A stretch of DNA of 64,000 bases from Mycolicibacterium tokaiense (GCF_010725885.1 NZ_AP022600.1:1364001-1428000), one strand, 5' to 3'. Shown: positions 45,460-54,930, counted from the first letter of the stretch. Numbers and translations: made by a program. The notes: generated by a model from the letters alone, not told the origin.

Positions 45460-46889
45460 CGCTGGCCGCCGGGGCTGTCAGGCTCGAGGGGCGCTTCGCC
45501 AAGGAGCTGCCCGAGCTGGCGGTGCCCTGGGCCGGCGAACCCGCACCCGCACCCCGGCTGCTCATCCTCAACGAGGCACTGGCCGTCGAACTGGGGCTGG
45601 AACCGGATTGGTTGCACACGCCCGAGGGCATCGGATTGCTCACCGGCACAGTGATTCCCGAAGATGCTGCGCCGGTGGCGCAGGCCTACTCAGGCCACCA
45701 GTTCGGCAATCTGTCTCCGCGCCTGGGCGACGGGCGCGCCCTGCTGCTCGGCGAGATCGAGGGCCGCGACCTGCATCTCAAAGGATCCGGGCGCACCCCG
45801 TTCGCGCGCGGCGGGGACGGACTGGCCGTCGTCGGCCCGATGCTGCGCGAATACATCATCAGTGAGGCCATGCACGCCCTGGGTATCCCCACCACCCGCT
45901 CGCTGGCGGTGGTGGCCACCGGCCGTGCCGTGCAACGCGAAACCACGCAGCCCGGGGCGGTGCTGGCGCGGGTGGCCGCCAGCCACCTACGGGTGGGCAG
46001 TTTCCAGTACGCCGCACTCACCGGCGGCCCGGACCTGGTGCGGCGGGTGGCCGACCACGCCATCAGCCGGCATCACCCCGACGCGGCCGCCGCACCCAAT
46101 CCCTATCTGGCGCTGTTCGACTCGGTGATCGCCGTGCAGGCCCAGCTGGTAGCACAGTGGATGCTGGTCGGCTTCATCCACGGCGTGATGAACACTGACA
46201 ACACCACCATCTCCGGGGAAACCATCGACTACGGGCCCTGCGCGTTCATGGAGGCGTACTCACCCGAGACGGTGTTCAGCTCCATCGACTCCTGGGGGCG
46301 CTACGCCTACGGCAACCAGCCGGCCATCGTCGGCTGGAACCTGGCCCGCTTCGCCGAGACCCTGCTGCCGCTGCTGGCCGAGGACACCGACGCCGCCATC
46401 GAACTGGCTCAGAGCTCACTGACCGGGTTCCGCGACCGCTACGAGAACGCGTATGCCACCGGGTTGGGCGCCAAACTCGGCGTCACCGAACCGCTTCCGC
46501 CGGGCCTGGCGGGCGAACTACTGGACCAGCTGACGCAGAGCCGGGTGGACTTCACCTCGTTCTTCCGGGCCCTGGGCACCGCAGCCCGCGGCGATGCCGA
46601 ACCGGCGCGCGGTCTGTTCGTCGATCTCGCGAGGTTCGACGCGTGGCTGGCCCGCTGGCGGGAACTCGGGCCGGACCCAGCGTCGATGGACCGCGCCAAC
46701 CCGCTGTACATCCCGCGCAACCACCTGGTGGAAGAAGCCCTGGCCGCGGCCACCGACGGTGACATGGTTCCGACGCAGCAGCTTCTGACCGCGGTCAGCG
46801 CGCCGTACACGGAGCGCCCCGGACTGGCGCGCTACGCCGAGCCCGCTCCCGATGACTTCGTGAACTACCGAACCTTCTGCGGCACGTGA
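45456..46889 (+). CDS. selO: Protein adenylyltransferase SelO (YdiU family)
   Basis: 477 residues, full length for bacterial SelO. Pseudokinase that transfers AMP to Ser/Thr/Tyr of target proteins, tied to redox stress. Family blocks seen: [56 protein letters not shown] (catalytic Asp and metal Asn-Asp) and [10 protein letters not shown]. The C-terminus is FCGT, with Cys at the place of selenocysteine in eukaryotic SelO. ATG 45456 overlaps the GH13 stop, so the two are translationally coupled. Confidence 0.94.
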   Translation: MTLAAGAVRLEGRFAKELPELAVPWAGEPAPAPRLLILNEALAVELGLEPDWLHTPEGIGLLTGTVIPEDAAPVAQAYSGHQFGNLSPRLGDGRALLLGEIEGRDLHLKGSGRTPFARGGDGLAVVGPMLREYIISEAMHALGIPTTRSLAVVATGRAVQRETTQPGAVLARVAASHLRVGSFQYAALTGGPDLVRRVADHAISRHHPDAAAAPNPYLALFDSVIAVQAQLVAQWMLVGFIHGVMNTDNTTISGETIDYGPCAFMEAYSPETVFSSIDSWGRYAYGNQPAIVGWNLARFAETLLPLLAEDTDAAIELAQSSLTGFRDRYENAYATGLGAKLGVTEPLPPGLAGELLDQLTQSRVDFTSFFRALGTAARGDAEPARGLFVDLARFDAWLARWRELGPDPASMDRANPLYIPRNHLVEEALAAATDGDMVPTQQLLTAVSAPYTERPGLARYAEPAPDDFVNYRTFCGT

Positions 46890-46897
46890 GACATTGG

Positions 46898-46955
46898 CGA
46901 GCAGACGCGAACTCGGACTCGCTGGCGCTCGTCCACCCGAGTTCGCGTCTGCTCG
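46898..46955. terminator. 19-bp perfect inverted repeat between convergent genes, probable bidirectional terminator
   Basis: Arms 46898-46916 and 46937-46955 (CGAGCAGACGCGAACTCGG and its exact complement) enclose a 20-nt loop. It occupies most of the gap between the convergent selO and VOC genes, where a two-way terminator is expected. No T-tract follows either side, so a Rho-assisted stop or a mobile/dispersed repeat copy is equally possible. Confidence 0.6.
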
Positions 46956-46969
46956 GCGATGCTGGTGAC

Positions 46970-47350
46970 TCAGTCTGGCCGGACGGTGCTCAGGCAGAAG
47001 GGGTGACCGACGGGGTCCAGCAGCACCCGCCAGTGCGCCGGGGCGGTCTGTACCTCGGCCTGCACCGCACCGAGGGCCACCGCCGCAGCAACGGCCGTGT
47101 CCAGGTCGTCGACCGCCAGATCCAGATGCATCTGCTTGTGCTGCGGACCGTTCGGCCACGACGGCGGCTCGTAGGAATGCACCCGCATCAACGTCACCAT
47201 CGGCCCGGCACCCGACAGTGCCACCACGCCGCGGTCGGGGGTCGCGAAGACCTCCTCGAGGCCCAGCAGATCGCAGTAGAAACGCACCAGGGCATCAGGG
47301 TCCGGGCAGTCGATGGAGATGGACGCCAGGTGGCCGACGGGGGTGGTCAT
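46970..47350 (-). CDS. VOC (glyoxalase/bleomycin resistance) family protein
   Basis: 126 residues, two beta-alpha-beta-beta-beta units. N-terminal LASISIDCPDPDALVRFYCDLLG, central QHKQMHLDLAVDDLDTAVAAA, and C-terminal RVLLDPVGHPFCLST. His and Glu/Asp positions that could bind a metal are only partly evident. This subgroup (DUF-type glyoxalase common in actinobacteria) has no defined substrate. ATG 47350; convergent with selO across a hairpin and 10 bp after the next gene upstream. Confidence 0.85.
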   Translation of the reverse strand: MTTPVGHLASISIDCPDPDALVRFYCDLLGLEEVFATPDRGVVALSGAGPMVTLMRVHSYEPPSWPNGPQHKQMHLDLAVDDLDTAVAAAVALGAVQAEVQTAPAHWRVLLDPVGHPFCLSTVRPD

Positions 47351-47360
47351 GACCTCAACC

Positions 47361-48224
47361 CTAGCGTCGGTCCCGGTACCGCCGCGGCACGGTCCACTGC
47401 CGGCCGAACTCCGCGTCGAAGCACTCCGGGTCGAACGGGCTGTCGCCGCCGGCCGGAAAGCTGGTCAGCTCCCCGAACACCACCCGGCCGCCGACGTCGT
47501 AGAGATCCACGCGCACGAAATCGGTGTCGACGCTCAATCGCTCTGCAAGGCGGATCATCTCATCGAGATGGTGCGGCCGCGACGGCTCGGGGTCAGCCCA
47601 CGGCGGTCCGCCGCGCAACGGCAGGTGCGTCCAGTCGGGCCGGAAGAAGTCCTGGGTGCGACGGCCGAACCGGCCGCTGTCGACCTGTATGTAGGCACAC
47701 CGACCGGCGAAGACGAAGAACTTGTAGTCGTCGGGGACCTTGCCGTCGGCGCCGGCCAGCATCTCCTCGACGATGATCTGCCGGGGCATCTGCCCGTACA
47801 CCCATTCCCGGTTGGGGCCCTGCCCGTACAGCTGCGCCACCCAGCCCGCAGCGATCCGGACGACGTCCCCGCGTGCCGCATGCTCGGCCCGGACATGTTC
47901 GTAGCGCCAGCTTCCCGGCTCCGCGGACAACCGGGCTTCTGCGGGCGCCCGCGGCGACACCACGATCGCCGCCCCGCTGCCATGGGTCGGTTTCACCACG
48001 TAGGCACCGGGCAGGTCGATGTCGTACAACGCGGCCGGCTCCGCGACCACCGCGTACGCCCGGGGCAGGTACTGCTCACCGACCATTGCTGCCACATACC
48101 CGCGGACAGCGGCCTTGTCGGCGAAGGTGACCACCAGGGCACGGTGATCACGCAGCATCTTGTAGCGCACCTTCTCCCGGAAGGTCTGCGGGTTCCGGGT
48201 CCGCCACAGCCGCAGCGCCCGCAC
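47361..48224 (-). CDS. ATP-grasp protein, TupA-like
   Basis: 287 residues from GTG 48224. The TupA-like ATP-grasp pattern is clear: NPQTFREKVRYKMLRDHRALVV at the start, YVVKPTHGSGAAIVV (ATP-binding), IIVEEMLAGADGKVPDDYKFFVF, and RVDLYDVGGRVVFGELTSFPAGG (metal ligands near the end). TupA makes the polyglutamyl-glucuronate part of teichuronopeptide; actinobacterial homologues sit in cell-surface or unassigned loci. An alternative CTG start at 48272, overlapping the antiporter stop and preceded by GGAG, would add a basic 16-residue leader. Same strand as the antiporter; role here unknown. Confidence 0.8.
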   Translation of the reverse strand: MRALRLWRTRNPQTFREKVRYKMLRDHRALVVTFADKAAVRGYVAAMVGEQYLPRAYAVVAEPAALYDIDLPGAYVVKPTHGSGAAIVVSPRAPAEARLSAEPGSWRYEHVRAEHAARGDVVRIAAGWVAQLYGQGPNREWVYGQMPRQIIVEEMLAGADGKVPDDYKFFVFAGRCAYIQVDSGRFGRRTQDFFRPDWTHLPLRGGPPWADPEPSRPHHLDEMIRLAERLSVDTDFVRVDLYDVGGRVVFGELTSFPAGGDSPFDPECFDAEFGRQWTVPRRYRDRR

Positions 48225-48268
48225 CAACCTGTTGCGCTCCCGCCGGCGGACGGCCGAATGACTGTGCC

Positions 48269-49765
48269 TCAGTGCGCTTCTCCATACTCGCCGAACCAGT
48301 AGGCCAGCTTCCCGCGCCGGCTCACGGCGCGCAACCGGCGCTCCGCGGCGGCGCGGGTCTTGGAGGTGGTGACGATCAACAGCTCGTCCCCGCTTTCGAT
48401 CCGGGTGTCCGGCAGCGGAACGAAGGTGTGCTCATCCCGGATGATCAGGGTGATGACGCTGGGATCGGGCAGCCGCAGTTCGAGCACCGTCACGTTGTGC
48501 AGTCGCGAGTCCGGCGCCACCGTCATCGTCAGCAGTTCGGCGTCCAGGACGTCCAACGGGGCCGCCTCGACCTGGATCTCGCGGGTGGTCTCGCGTGAGA
48601 TCAGGCCCAAACCCCGGGCGACGGGCCGCAGGCTCGGCCCCTGGATCAAGGTGAACACCACCACCAGCACGAAGACGATGTTCAGCAGCCGGTAGCTGTC
48701 GGGCACCCCCGCGACGATGGGAAACGTCGTCAACACGATGGGTACCGCGCCGCGCAGGCCCGCGCAGGACAGGAAGAGCTGCTCCCGCCACGGGATCCGG
48801 AACGCGACCAGCGACACCACCACCGAGATCGGCCGCGCCACGAACAACAGGACCAGGCCGATGACGATGGCCGGTACCACGTCTGGCAGCAGCTCACTGG
48901 GATTGATCAACAGCCCCAGGATCACGAACAACCCGATCTGGGCCAGCCAGCCCAGACCTTCGGCAAACGACCGGGTGGCCGATCGGTGGGGCAGGCCGGC
49001 GTTGGCCAGCACCACCGCTGCCAGGTACGCCGCCAGGAAACCACTCGCGTGTGCGGTGCCCGCCGACGCGAACGCCACCATCCCCAGCCCGAAGATCAGG
49101 ATCGGGTACAGCCCCGATGCCGGCAGAGCCACCCGGCGGATCAGGACGGCGCCGACGAATCCGCAGACCAGACCGATCACCACGCCCGCGATCAGCTCGT
49201 AGGCGATCACCGCCACCGCGGTCTCGGGTTCGAAGACGAAGGGCACCACCGAGAAGGTCAGCACCAGGATCACCGCGGGGGCGTCGTTGAAGCCGGATTC
49301 CGCTTCCAGCAGTCCGGCCACCCGGCGCGGCAGCGGAATCAGGCGCAGCACCGAGAAGACCGCCGCGGCGTCGGTCGAGGACACGATCGCGCCCAGCAAG
49401 AACGCCAGCTGCCAGTCCATTCGCAGCAGGACATGCGCACCGACGGCGGTGACCACGGTGCTGATCACCACGCCCACCGTGGCCAGCGCCGCCGCGGGCG
49501 CCAGCATGCTGCGGATGTCGCCGAATCTGGTGGTGAGCCCGCCCTCGACCAGGATCACCGCCAGCGCCGCGGTGCCGACGTTGCGGGCCAGCTCGGCGTT
49601 GTCGAAGTCCAGTCCCAGCACGTCCTCGCCCAGCAACACGCCGACGAGCAGGAAGAACAGCAGCGCCGGGAACCCGACCCGGGTGGCCACCCGGGTGCCG
49701 ACGATGCTGAACAGCAGCACCAGACCACCGATCAGCAACGCCGCGTACAGCTGCTGCAAGGTCAT
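48269..49765 (-). CDS. Potassium/proton antiporter (CPA1/NhaP2 type) with RCK_C domain
   Basis: 498 residues. Twelve or more membrane segments to about residue 400; ion-site motif AIVSSTDAAAVFSVLR with the tandem Asp, followed by AESGFNDAPAVILVL, as in NhaP/CvrA. The cytosolic C-terminus (about 410-490) is a TrkA_C/RCK_C domain (VLELRLPDPSVITLIIR, GDELLIVTTSKTRAAAERRL), a regulatory nucleotide- or ion-binding module. Start ATG 49765. Head-to-head with a TrkA-type protein 74 bp away, suggesting they work together in K+ or pH homeostasis. Confidence 0.9.
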   Translation of the reverse strand: MTLQQLYAALLIGGLVLLFSIVGTRVATRVGFPALLFFLLVGVLLGEDVLGLDFDNAELARNVGTAALAVILVEGGLTTRFGDIRSMLAPAAALATVGVVISTVVTAVGAHVLLRMDWQLAFLLGAIVSSTDAAAVFSVLRLIPLPRRVAGLLEAESGFNDAPAVILVLTFSVVPFVFEPETAVAVIAYELIAGVVIGLVCGFVGAVLIRRVALPASGLYPILIFGLGMVAFASAGTAHASGFLAAYLAAVVLANAGLPHRSATRSFAEGLGWLAQIGLFVILGLLINPSELLPDVVPAIVIGLVLLFVARPISVVVSLVAFRIPWREQLFLSCAGLRGAVPIVLTTFPIVAGVPDSYRLLNIVFVLVVVFTLIQGPSLRPVARGLGLISRETTREIQVEAAPLDVLDAELLTMTVAPDSRLHNVTVLELRLPDPSVITLIIRDEHTFVPLPDTRIESGDELLIVTTSKTRAAAERRLRAVSRRGKLAYWFGEYGEAH

Positions 49766-49839
49766 CTGGTTCCGTCCGCCGGGGTGGGTGCGCACAGTAA
49801 AGCAGGGCCGGCAGCCCGCCGATACGCCAAGATGAGCTG

Positions 49840-50544
49840 GTGGGACAGCGAAAACTGCGGATTGCGATCGCCGGGGCGGGCAACGTCGGCCGCTCGGTGG
49901 CGCGGGAACTGCTGGACTACGGACACCAGCTGCTCCTGGTCGAGAAGGAACGCCGCCGCTTCGAACCGCATTCCGTGCCCGCCGCGGACTGGCTGCTGGG
50001 TGACGCCTGCGAGCTGTCCACCCTGGAGGAGGCCGGCGCCCAGACCTGCGATGTCCTGATTGCCGCGACCGGTGACGACAAGGCCAACCTGGTGGTGGGG
50101 CTGCTGGCCAAGACCGAGTTCGGCGTCGACCGGGTGGTGGCCCGCATCAACGAGGTGGACAACGAGTGGCTGTTCAGCCAGGCCTGGGGCATCGACGTCG
50201 CGGTGTCCGCGCCCGGGGCACTGGTGGCCGGGGTGGAAGGTGCCATCGACATCGGGCACCTGGTCCGGCTGATGGGGTTCCGGGAGGGCCAGGCGGAGCT
50301 GACCAAACTGACGCTGCCCGCCGACAACCCATTGGTCGGCGCACAGGTGGGGGTCCTGCGGCTACCGGCGAACACCGCGTTGGTGACGCTGCTGCGCGGG
50401 TCCGAGGTCATCCTGCCCGGGCCCGGCCACGTGCTGGAGGCCGGCGACGAGATGGTGTTCGTCGCCAACAGCTCGGCCGAACAGTCGGTCCGCGATGCCA
50501 TCGGTGGGGCCGAGCTGCTGCGCGCGCGGGTGGAGCACGAGTGA
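49840..50544 (+). CDS. trkA: TrkA-type potassium transport regulator (RCK_N plus RCK_C)
   Basis: 234 residues, cytosolic. NAD(H)-binding Rossmann motif IAIAGAGNVGRSVARELL (about 8-25) with acidic LVEKE, then IAATGDDKANLVVGLLAKTEFG, and C-terminal TrkA_C (about 150-225, LPADNPLVGAQVGVLRLP). It gates a potassium channel or transporter according to nucleotide state. GTG 49840 is the only start that keeps the glycine-rich loop in place. No TrkH-type channel gene is adjacent; the divergent K+/H+ antiporter, which has only an RCK_C domain, is the likely partner. Confidence 0.87.
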   Translation: MGQRKLRIAIAGAGNVGRSVARELLDYGHQLLLVEKERRRFEPHSVPAADWLLGDACELSTLEEAGAQTCDVLIAATGDDKANLVVGLLAKTEFGVDRVVARINEVDNEWLFSQAWGIDVAVSAPGALVAGVEGAIDIGHLVRLMGFREGQAELTKLTLPADNPLVGAQVGVLRLPANTALVTLLRGSEVILPGPGHVLEAGDEMVFVANSSAEQSVRDAIGGAELLRARVEHE

Positions 50545-50565
50545 ACGGGTAGCATCGTCGTCGCA

Positions 50566-52206
50566 ATGAGCGAGAACGTCCCTGGTGTCCGGACGGCCGC
50601 CGACGGGACGACTTCTGGTCGCATCTCCGACGAAGCGCGCCGCCGCCGGACCTTCGCAGTGATCAGTCACCCCGACGCCGGTAAGTCCACCTTGACCGAG
50701 GCGTTGGTGTTGCACGCCCGCATCATCACCGAGGCCGGGGCCATCCACGGCAAGGCGGGCCGCCGCTCCACCGTGTCGGACTGGATGGAGATGGAGAAGG
50801 CCCGCGGCATCTCCATCACCTCGACGGCGCTGCAGTTCCCGTATTCGACGGGCGGGCAGGACTGTGTGATCAACCTGCTGGACACCCCCGGCCACGCCGA
50901 CTTCTCCGAGGACACCTACCGCGTCCTGACCGCGGTGGACTGCGCCGTGATGCTGATCGACGCGGCCAAGGGACTGGAGCCGCAGACCCTCAAGCTGTTC
51001 CAGGTGTGCAAGCACCGCGGCATCCCGATCATCACCGTGATCAACAAGTGGGACCGCCCGGGCCGGCACGCCCTGGAGCTGATGGACGAGATCAACGAGC
51101 GCATCGGCTTGAAGACCACACCCCTGACCTGGCCGGTGGGCATCGCCGGTGATTTCAAAGGTGTGCTGGACCGTCGCACCGGCACCTTCATCCGCTTCAC
51201 CCGCACCGCGGGTGGGGCCACCGCCGCCCCCGAGGAGCACATCTCCCCCGACCGGGCCCACGACGCCGCGGGCGACGACTGGGACACCGCCGTCGAGGAA
51301 TCCGAACTGCTGGAGGCCGACGGCGCCGATTACGACGAGGAGACGTTCCTCGGCGGCATCTCGACGCCGGTGCTGTTCACCTCGGCCGCCCTGAACTTCG
51401 GGGTGAACCAGCTTCTCGACGTGCTGGTGCAGTTGGCGCCGCCGCCCAGCGGTCAGCCGGACGTCGACGGCAACCGCCGCTCGCCGGAATCACCGTTCAG
51501 CGCGTTCGTTTTCAAGGTGCAGGCCGGGATGGACTCCTCGCACCGGGACCGCATCGCCTACGCCAGGGTGGTCTCGGGGACCTTCGAACGCGGCGATGTG
51601 CTGACCCATGCGGCCACCGGTAAACCGTTCGTCACCAAGTACGCCCAGTCGGTCTTCGGCCAGAACCGCTCCACCCTCGACAGCGCCTGGCCCGGTGACG
51701 TCATCGGCCTGGCCAACGCCAACGTGCTGCGTCCCGGTGACACCTTGTTCCGCGATGTCGCGGTGCGCTACCCGCCGATCCCCAGCTTCTCCCCCGAGCA
51801 CTTCTCCGTCGCCCGCGGCAAGGACCCCAGCAAGCACAAGCAGTTCCGCAAGGGTATCGAGCAGCTCGAGCAGGAGGGCGTGGTGCAGGTGCTGCGGTCG
51901 GATCGCCGCGGCGACCAGTCCCCGGTGCTGGCCGCCGTCGGTCCCATGCAGTTCGAGGTGGCCAGCCACCGGATGGCCGCCGAGCTGTCCGCGCCGATCT
52001 CGTTGGAGCCGTTGCCCTATCAGGTGGCCCGCGCGGTGCACCCCGACGATGCCGATTTTGTGAACCGGCAGCCGTCGGCCGAAGTGCTCACCCGGTCCGA
52101 CGGTGTGATGCTGGCGCTGTTCTCCACCCGGTGGCGTCTGGAAGGGTTCCAGCGCGACCACCCGAAGATCCGGCTGAGCTCGCTGGTCGCCGCCGGCGAC
52201 GCCTGA
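50566..52206 (+). CDS. prfC: Peptide chain release factor 3
   Basis: 546 residues, translational GTPase. G1 SHPDAGKSTLTE, switch region with EMEKARGISITS, G3 DTPGHADFSEDTYR and G4 NKWDRPGRHALELMDE. RF3-specific C-terminal domains include FVFKVQAGMDSSHRDRIAYARV and GPMQFEVASHRM. It recycles class I release factors after termination. ATG 50566 gives a ~20-residue leader before the G domain. A Gly/Ala and Asp/Glu-rich insert (about 205-265) is slightly longer than in proteobacteria. Confidence 0.96.
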   Translation: MSENVPGVRTAADGTTSGRISDEARRRRTFAVISHPDAGKSTLTEALVLHARIITEAGAIHGKAGRRSTVSDWMEMEKARGISITSTALQFPYSTGGQDCVINLLDTPGHADFSEDTYRVLTAVDCAVMLIDAAKGLEPQTLKLFQVCKHRGIPIITVINKWDRPGRHALELMDEINERIGLKTTPLTWPVGIAGDFKGVLDRRTGTFIRFTRTAGGATAAPEEHISPDRAHDAAGDDWDTAVEESELLEADGADYDEETFLGGISTPVLFTSAALNFGVNQLLDVLVQLAPPPSGQPDVDGNRRSPESPFSAFVFKVQAGMDSSHRDRIAYARVVSGTFERGDVLTHAATGKPFVTKYAQSVFGQNRSTLDSAWPGDVIGLANANVLRPGDTLFRDVAVRYPPIPSFSPEHFSVARGKDPSKHKQFRKGIEQLEQEGVVQVLRSDRRGDQSPVLAAVGPMQFEVASHRMAAELSAPISLEPLPYQVARAVHPDDADFVNRQPSAEVLTRSDGVMLALFSTRWRLEGFQRDHPKIRLSSLVAAGDA

Positions 52207-52282
52207 GTACCGGCTACCCGGTAGCCGCTTCTGGCGGCCAGCGTTGACGACGCATACGGCCTGCACCGGCAGGGTGGTGGGC

Positions 52283-54436
52283 ATGTCGATACCCATCTCG
52301 GAACCCACTGCGTTCCAGGGGGCGCGGCCCGCCCGGCCGTTCTACAATCCCGGCGTGCACATCGGCCGACCCGTCGACCGCGTCGAAGGCGCGCAGAAGG
52401 TGACCGGGCAGGCGCGCTACACCGCGGACACCCCGATGGACGGACTGGCATACGCCGTGCTGGTGCAGTCGCAGGTGCACCGTGGAACGGTCACCCGGGA
52501 GTCGCTGGCCGACAGCGCCGATCGGGCCGCCACCGCGCCCGGCGTGCTGCACGTCCTGACTCCGCTGAACTGCCCCACCCTGGCGCCACCACCGGAGGAC
52601 ATGACCTGGGACCTGCCCATCGAACGGCGGCCACCGCTGGCTGACCTGACGGTGCAGTACGCGGGCCAGCACATGGCCGTGGTGGTGGCCGACACCTGGG
52701 AGAACGCCACCGCCGCCGCCACGGAATTCGATCTGCGCTACGACGAGGCCGAATCCGACGGCGTGGGGGTGCGCTCCGGCAGCTACCACCCCGACCACTT
52801 CGTCAAACTCGAGCACGAGTTACTCCAGGACAGCCGCGGCCACCGGCCCACCGACGCAGTGCACCGGGTGGAGGCGGTGTTCCACACCCCGGTCAATGCG
52901 CACTATCCGATCGAGCTGTCGGCGGTCATCGCGGCTTGGGACGCCGACACCCTGACCGTGCACGACAGCACCCGGTGGATCACCGGCGAGCGACGGGTGC
53001 TGGCCGCCTGGCTGGGCCTGTCGGAGAGCCGGATCCGCATCGTGTCCCCCCTGGTGGGTGGCGCGTTCGGGTCCAAGAGCTTTCTCTGGATGCACGTGAT
53101 CCTGACCGCGGTGGCGGCCCGCCAGGTGGGCCGCCCGGTCAAGCTGGTCCTGACCCGCAACCAGATGTTCACCTCCACCGGGCACCGGCCACGCACCGAA
53201 CAGCGGGTGGTCCTGGCGGCCGACGCGGACGGGCTGCTGCTCAGCACCGAACACCACACCGATACCGACACCTCCACGGTGGCGCATTTCTGTGAGCCCG
53301 CCGGGCTGTCCAGCCGGATCCTGTACCGCTCACCACATCTGGACGTATCCCATCGCACCACCCGGATCAACGCGCCCACACCGTGTTTCATGCGCGGCCC
53401 CGGCGAGGCACCGGGTCTGTTCGCCCTCGAGGTGGCAATGGACGAACTCGCCCTGACCGCCGGTCTGGACCCTGTGGAACTGCGGGTGCGCAACCACACC
53501 GGCATCGACCAGGCCGGCGGACGGCCCTGGTCGGCCGAGCACCTGCTGGACTGCTACCGCATCGGCGCGCAGCGGTTCGGCTGGCAGGATCGCCCGCTGC
53601 AGCCGCGTCGCCTGCAGCGCAACGGAATTCAGATCGGGACCGGTATGGCCACCGCCACCTACCCTGGCCGGCGGATGCCCGCGTCGTGCCGGGTGCGCAC
53701 CCTGGCCGACGGTCGGGTGCAGTTCGCGTCGGCCACCCACGAAGTGGGCACCGGGGTCCGCACCGTGATGACACAGATTGCCGCCGACGCATGCGGCCTG
53801 CCGATCGAGCAGGTCGAATTCCTCTCGGGCGATTCGTCTTTCCCGGATGCTCCCTACAGCGGGGCTTCCCAGACCACCGCCACGGTCGGCTCCGCGGTGC
53901 TGCAGGCAGCCCAGGAGTGGCGGCGCCGGACCGATGCCGGTGAACCGGGCGATTTCACGGTCACCAGCGCTCCGGGGGAATCCGAGCTGCCCTCACAGTC
54001 TTTCGGCGCCCACTTCTGCGAAGTAGAAGTCGACGAGGATCTCGGCCGCGTCACCGTCACCAGGTGGGTGGCGGTGATGGACTGCGGCCGCGTGCTCAAT
54101 CCGAAACTCGCCCGCAACCAGGTGATGGGCGGCATCCTGTTCGGCGTCGGCATGGCATTGCTGGAAGAGGTTCCCTACGATCCGCGGACCCATCAGCTGA
54201 TCGGGGAGTACTACGTACCCACCCATGCCGACCGCCCGGTCTTCGACATCAGCTTCGTCGACGGCGACGACCAGGCCCTCAACCCCGTCGGGGTCCGCGG
54301 CATCGGTGAGATCGGCGCGTGCGGGGTGCCCGCCGCGATCGCCAACGCCGTCTTCCACGCCACCGGCCGTCGACTGCGCAGCCTACCCATCACCCTCGAG
54401 GACCTGATGCGTCCGTTCGAAGCGAGCACCTCATGA
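52283..54436 (+). CDS. Aldehyde/xanthine dehydrogenase large (molybdenum cofactor) subunit
   Basis: 717 residues, xanthine oxidase family, PaoC/YagR-like. N-terminal GRPVDRVEGAQKVTGQARYTAD, cofactor loops VGGAFGSKSF and RGPGEAPGLFALEVAMDELA, and the catalytic Glu676 in GVRGIGEIGACG. Hydroxylates aldehydes or N-heterocycles using water and Mo. Start ATG 52283 has AGGG 7 nt upstream. No Tat signal here or on the small subunit, so probably cytoplasmic, unlike periplasmic E. coli PaoABC. First of three coupled genes (large, iron-sulfur, FAD), the reverse of pao order. No XdhC/PaoD chaperone is in the window. Confidence 0.9.
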   Translation: MSIPISEPTAFQGARPARPFYNPGVHIGRPVDRVEGAQKVTGQARYTADTPMDGLAYAVLVQSQVHRGTVTRESLADSADRAATAPGVLHVLTPLNCPTLAPPPEDMTWDLPIERRPPLADLTVQYAGQHMAVVVADTWENATAAATEFDLRYDEAESDGVGVRSGSYHPDHFVKLEHELLQDSRGHRPTDAVHRVEAVFHTPVNAHYPIELSAVIAAWDADTLTVHDSTRWITGERRVLAAWLGLSESRIRIVSPLVGGAFGSKSFLWMHVILTAVAARQVGRPVKLVLTRNQMFTSTGHRPRTEQRVVLAADADGLLLSTEHHTDTDTSTVAHFCEPAGLSSRILYRSPHLDVSHRTTRINAPTPCFMRGPGEAPGLFALEVAMDELALTAGLDPVELRVRNHTGIDQAGGRPWSAEHLLDCYRIGAQRFGWQDRPLQPRRLQRNGIQIGTGMATATYPGRRMPASCRVRTLADGRVQFASATHEVGTGVRTVMTQIAADACGLPIEQVEFLSGDSSFPDAPYSGASQTTATVGSAVLQAAQEWRRRTDAGEPGDFTVTSAPGESELPSQSFGAHFCEVEVDEDLGRVTVTRWVAVMDCGRVLNPKLARNQVMGGILFGVGMALLEEVPYDPRTHQLIGEYYVPTHADRPVFDISFVDGDDQALNPVGVRGIGEIGACGVPAAIANAVFHATGRRLRSLPITLEDLMRPFEASTS

Positions 54437-54930
54437 ACATCGACCTCACCGTCAACGGCGCGCACCGGGACGTCGACGTCGACGTCCGCGCCACCTTGCT
54501 CGACGTGCTGCGCGAACGACTCGGCCTGACGGGTACCAAGAAGGGTTGCGACCACGGCCTCTGCGGCGCCTGCACGGTGTCGGTGGACGGTGAGCGGGTC
54601 CTGAGTTGTCTGACACTGGCGGTCTCCGTCGACGGCGCCGAGGTGCTGACCATCGAAGGCCTTTCCGGTGCAACAGAACTCAGCCCGCTGCAGGAGGCGT
54701 TCTGCAGGCACGACGGGTTCCAGTGTGGGTACTGCACACCGGGACAGATCTCCTCGGCGCACGCCATGCTGCGCGAACACGCCCGCGGTGATCTCAGCGC
54801 ACAATCCTTCGAGACCCCGGGTTGCGCCGCCCTCTCCGATGCCGAGATCCGGGAACGGATGGCGGGCAACATCTGCCGTTGCGGCGCCTACGCCAACATC
54901 GTCGCCGCCATCCGGGAGGCCGGCTCATGA
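54433..54930 (+). CDS. Molybdenum hydroxylase iron-sulfur subunit (2 x 2Fe-2S)
   Basis: 165 residues. Plant-type [2Fe-2S] site GCDHGLCGACTV plus a following Cys in VLSCLTL, then the second helical [2Fe-2S] site QCGYCTPGQI with NICRCGAYANI. All eight cysteines are present. It relays electrons from the Mo site to FAD. ATG 54433 overlaps the large-subunit stop and its own stop overlaps the FAD-subunit start, so stoichiometric coupled translation is likely. Confidence 0.95.
   Translation: MNIDLTVNGAHRDVDVDVRATLLDVLRERLGLTGTKKGCDHGLCGACTVSVDGERVLSCLTLAVSVDGAEVLTIEGLSGATELSPLQEAFCRHDGFQCGYCTPGQISSAHAMLREHARGDLSAQSFETPGCAALSDAEIRERMAGNICRCGAYANIVAAIREAGS

Noticed and set aside
46875..46889. Selenocysteine at the SelO C-terminus
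   Set aside because: The position is an ordinary TGC cysteine (FCGT) followed by the true TGA stop; no read-through frame of note and no SECIS evidence.
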